Assembly: GCA_025928735.1 (NCBI GenBank)
Contig: JAICIW010000074.1
Coordinates: forward strand, 1 to 8,559
Length of the DNA: 8,559 bases
Direction of reading: 5' to 3'
DNA from: Rhodanobacteraceae bacterium
GTDB lineage: Bacteria; Pseudomonadota; Gammaproteobacteria; Xanthomonadales; Rhodanobacteraceae
This document shows positions 6,241 to 8,559 of the stretch, piece by piece. The notes beneath the pieces were generated by a model. That model was not told where the DNA came from, searched no databases, and saw nothing but the letters and a program-made list of their open reading frames with translations. A program made the position numbers and the translations under genes. Positions within the stretch are counted from its first letter, which is position 1, and every line of letters starts with the position of its first letter.

Positions 6241-7974
6241 TCAGAATTCTTCCCAGCTTTCGTCGGCGGTGGCCGCTTCGGGACGTGGGGACCTGGTTGC
6301 ACGGCGGGATTGCGGCTGCGTGGCGAGACGCTTGATCCGCTGCGTCATCGCCGAAACATCATTGCCGGAAGGCGACGCGGCGGCCGCAACGCTTTCGCGC
6401 GTTGCGTCACCCTGCTGCACGGAGCCCGGCAGGCGGAACACCGCCACCGACGTTTCCAGCCGGCGCGCCTGTTCTTCCAGCGAGGCGGCCGCGGCGGTGA
6501 TCTGCTCGACCAGCGCGGCGTTCTGCTGGGTGACCTCGTCCATCTGGCTGACGGCCTGGTTGATCTGCTCGATGCCGCTCGACTGTTCCTGCGAAGCGGC
6601 CGAGATTTCATCCATGATGTCGGTAACGCGTTTCACTGCGGTCACCACCTCGCGCATGGTGTGGCCAGCCTGCTCCACCAGCGCGGAACCTTCGCTGACC
6701 TGCCGGGTGGAGCCTTCGATCAACTGCTTGATTTCGCGCGCGGCATCGGCGCTGCGCCCGGCGAGGTTGCGCACCTCGCCCGCGACCACCGCGAAGCCGC
6801 GTCCCTGCTCGCCCGCGCGCGCGGCTTCCACCGACGCGTTGAGCGCAAGAATGTTGGTCTGGAACGCGATCGAATCGATCATGCCGGTGATTTCGGCAAC
6901 CCTCTTCGAACTGTCGGAAATGCCGCGCATGGTGGCGGTGACCTTGTCCATCACTTCGCCGCCGTGACTGGCCGTGGACGACGCATCGTTGGCGAGGCTG
7001 CTGGCCTGGCGCGCGTTGTCGGCGTTCTGCTTCACGGTGGCCGTGATCTCTTCCATGCTGGTGGCGGTTTCTTCCAGCGAGGCGGCCTGTTCCTCGGTGC
7101 GCGCGGAAAGATCGGTGTTGCCGCGCGAGATTTCCGTCGACCCGACATAGATCGAATTGCTGCTGCCGCGCGCCTCGCCCACCATCTTGCCGAGGCTCTG
7201 TTGCATGCGGCGCATCGCGGCGAACAGCCGGCTGATTTCGTTGTCACCCGTCACGCCGATGTGTTCGGAAAGATCGGCGCGTGCGATCGCGTCCAGCCGC
7301 TTGACGGCGCCGGTCAGCGGAAGCACCACCAGCCTGCGCAGGCCCCTGTACACGGCCACCAGCAACACCAGCGTGACCAGGCCCAACCCGATGTACACGC
7401 GCTTGAACACGCTGTCGGTATTTTCGAAGTCCCTGACGATCCCGGTGTTGTGCACATTGGCGTAGTGCGCCAGGGCGGCAAGGCTGTCGTGGAACTGGCG
7501 GGAGGGCGCCACGAGCTGTTCATTGAGGGCGTTGAAGGCGTTGAGATCGCCCTTCTCGATCGCGTCCTTCTGGCCGCGGATCAGCTTGATCAGATCCGTG
7601 GCACTGCCGCTGATCGCCTGAGCCAGCTTCTGCTGTTCCGGATCCTTCTGCACGGCATTGAACTTCTGCAGCAGCTCGTCCATTCCGTCCAGCGTGTTGG
7701 CGACTGCGCCCAGTTCGGCGCGATCCGGTTGCCGGTGGGCGAGCACGTCGTCCAGCATGCCCGCGACCCGGGAACGCACGTAACTTTGCTCGTTGTTGAT
7801 CTCGTTGACGAGGTTGAGCTGGTCGATGTTGACGTTCTTGATCGTGAGCAGGTAGCCGTCCATCTTCTGGCCCGCCTGCAGGCCGAGGCCGATGGCCGTG
7901 GCGATCACCACCGTGAAGATGGCAAGCACCGCCAGCATCCCCGTGTTGATCTTCATGTTGTGTATCGCTTGCAT
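6241..7974 (-). CDS. Methyl-accepting chemotaxis receptor, Tar/Tsr type, with C-terminal tether
   Basis: This 577-residue transmembrane chemoreceptor controls CheA. Membrane segment 1 is near residues 13-33. A helical periplasmic domain of the four-helix-bundle (TarH-like) type covers about 34-190. Membrane segment 2 is near 194-210 and the HAMP domain near 211-263. The cytoplasmic signalling domain follows. The methylation region TEEQAASLEETATSMEEI is at 293-310, and the highly conserved tip (IDSIAFQTNILALNASVEAA, then GEQGRGFAVVAGEVRNLA) is near 367-405. The tip and symmetric lengths resemble the E. coli Tsr class. After a flexible Pro/Arg/Ser-rich tail the protein ends DESWEEF, like the NWETF pentapeptide that tethers CheR and CheB. 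The ligand cannot be read from the sequence. The start is at 7974, with weak AGAGAGA upstream; a start at codon 7 (7956) is possible. Confidence 0.95.
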   Translation of the reverse strand: MQAIHNMKINTGMLAVLAIFTVVIATAIGLGLQAGQKMDGYLLTIKNVNIDQLNLVNEINNEQSYVRSRVAGMLDDVLAHRQPDRAELGAVANTLDGMDELLQKFNAVQKDPEQQKLAQAISGSATDLIKLIRGQKDAIEKGDLNAFNALNEQLVAPSRQFHDSLAALAHYANVHNTGIVRDFENTDSVFKRVYIGLGLVTLVLLVAVYRGLRRLVVLPLTGAVKRLDAIARADLSEHIGVTGDNEISRLFAAMRRMQQSLGKMVGEARGSSNSIYVGSTEISRGNTDLSARTEEQAASLEETATSMEEITATVKQNADNARQASSLANDASSTASHGGEVMDKVTATMRGISDSSKRVAEITGMIDSIAFQTNILALNASVEAARAGEQGRGFAVVAGEVRNLAGRSADAAREIKQLIEGSTRQVSEGSALVEQAGHTMREVVTAVKRVTDIMDEISAASQEQSSGIEQINQAVSQMDEVTQQNAALVEQITAAAASLEEQARRLETSVAVFRLPGSVQQGDATRESVAAAASPSGNDVSAMTQRIKRLATQPQSRRATRSPRPEAATADESWEEF

Positions 7975-8004
7975 GTTCGTGTCTCTCTGAAAAGCCGTCT
8001 GTGG

Positions 8005-8019
8005 GCGCGCGTGGCGCGC
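8005..8019 (-). repeat. GC-only inverted repeat between cheB and the receptor gene
   Basis: GCGCGC, 3-nt loop, GCGCGC within the 57-bp gap. It could form a short hairpin in the transcript, 12 bases past the cheB stop. No T run follows directly; a TTTT occurs about 12 bases further on. Simple GC runs are common in this base composition, so function is doubtful. Confidence 0.25.
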
Positions 8020-8031
8020 GCGAACCGTTTG

Positions 8032-8559
8032 CTACACCCGTTGTGCGCGTCCGGAGGCCGCGGCCAGCGCCATCAGCCTCGGGGCGATGTCTTCAAGTCC
8101 CAACACTTCGCCGGCGCCGCCCACCGCGATCGCTTCGCGCGGCATCCCGAACACCAGCGAGGTTTCTTCGTCCTGCGCCAAGGTCATCGCGCCCGCTTCG
8201 CGCATCGCGCGCAGGCCGAGCGCGCCGTCCTTGCCCATGCCCGTCAGCAACACGCCGATCGCGTTGCGGCCGGCCTGCTCCGCCGCCGAGTGGAACAACA
8301 CGTCGACCGACGGTTTGTGGCGATTCACCGGCGCGCTCGAATCCAGCGCCACCACGTAGTTGGCGCCGCTGCGCGCCAGCTTCAGATGGCGATCGCCGGG
8401 GGCGATGTAGGTGTGCCCCGGCAGGATTCGTTCGCCGTCTTCCGCTTCCTTCACCGCGACGCGGCACAGTCGATTCAGGCGCTGCGCGAACGAATTGGTG
8501 AAACCCGCCGGCATGTGTTGCGCGATCAGGATCGCCGGACTGTTCGGCGGCAGCGGTTC
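8032..8559 (-). CDS. cheB: Chemotaxis methylesterase/glutamine deamidase CheB (C-terminal part; 5' end outside window)
   Basis: CheB removes methyl groups from receptor glutamates and deamidates glutamines, giving adaptation; its activity rises when its receiver domain is phosphorylated by CheA. The 175 visible residues are the C-terminal half of the methylesterase domain. PAILIAQHMPAGFTNSFAQRL contains the catalytic His (codon 8515-8517). LLTGMGKDGALGLRAMREAG contains the catalytic Asp (codon 8227-8229). The catalytic Ser, the linker and the N-terminal receiver domain would lie to the right of the window and cannot be checked; a CheB lacking the receiver cannot be excluded. The end ASGRAQRV is followed by TAG. 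The tethering-type receptor gene starts 57 bp downstream. Confidence 0.95.
   Translation of the reverse strand, partial: EPLPPNSPAILIAQHMPAGFTNSFAQRLNRLCRVAVKEAEDGERILPGHTYIAPGDRHLKLARSGANYVVALDSSAPVNRHKPSVDVLFHSAAEQAGRNAIGVLLTGMGKDGALGLRAMREAGAMTLAQDEETSLVFGMPREAIAVGGAGEVLGLEDIAPRLMALAAASGRAQRV

Noticed and set aside
5061..6335. A plus-strand open frame of 424 codons opposite cheZ and cheY.
   Set aside because: Both opposite genes are certain to key catalytic residues; the composition (His/Leu/Arg-rich) is that of an antisense shadow.

Overview
This window is a piece of a flagellar and chemotaxis locus from a GC-rich, motile Gammaproteobacterium. CheZ, a Tsr-type MCP signalling tip, an enterobacterial-like CheY and the style of the flagellar genes fit the Xanthomonadales (Rhodanobacter/Dyella/Luteibacter-like). 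That placement is an inference from protein style and base composition, not a database match.

Every convincing gene lies on the minus strand, so transcription runs from right to left. The order is: cheB (5' end outside the window), a Tar/Tsr-type chemoreceptor, cheY, cheZ, a 179-bp control region, fliD, fliS, fliT, a FliK-family gene, a small gene for a stand-alone FlhB cytoplasmic domain, a 93-bp gap, and flhB (last few codons outside the window). The long open frames on the plus strand are GC-driven shadows of these genes.

The right half (5067-8559) is a signalling module. It holds the receptor, the methylesterase CheB that adapts it, the response regulator CheY that carries the signal to the motor, and the phosphatase CheZ that ends the signal. 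The receptor ends in a CheR/CheB-tethering-type pentapeptide, WEEF preceded by S, which fits the adaptation gene next to it.

The left half is a late flagellar export module: filament cap (FliD), flagellin chaperone (FliS), FliT-type chaperone, a FliK-family export-switch protein, a 'pre-cleaved' FlhB C-domain homologue, and FlhB itself. A near-consensus sigma-28 (FliA) promoter, TAAAGGCC-N11-GCCGATAT, lies just downstream of cheZ and faces fliD. The predicted leader is about 130 nt and carries a strong hairpin before the fliD ribosome binding site. fliD-fliS-fliT-fliK-fhlB are closely spaced or overlapping and look like one operon, which puts a FliK/FlhB-C pair under late (class 3-type) control.

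Nothing here resembles a mobile element, CRISPR array, tRNA or rRNA. The points most worth a second look are the sigma-28-driven FliK/FhlB pair beside a complete flhB, the structured fliD leader, and two perfect inverted repeats in the short gap before flhB.
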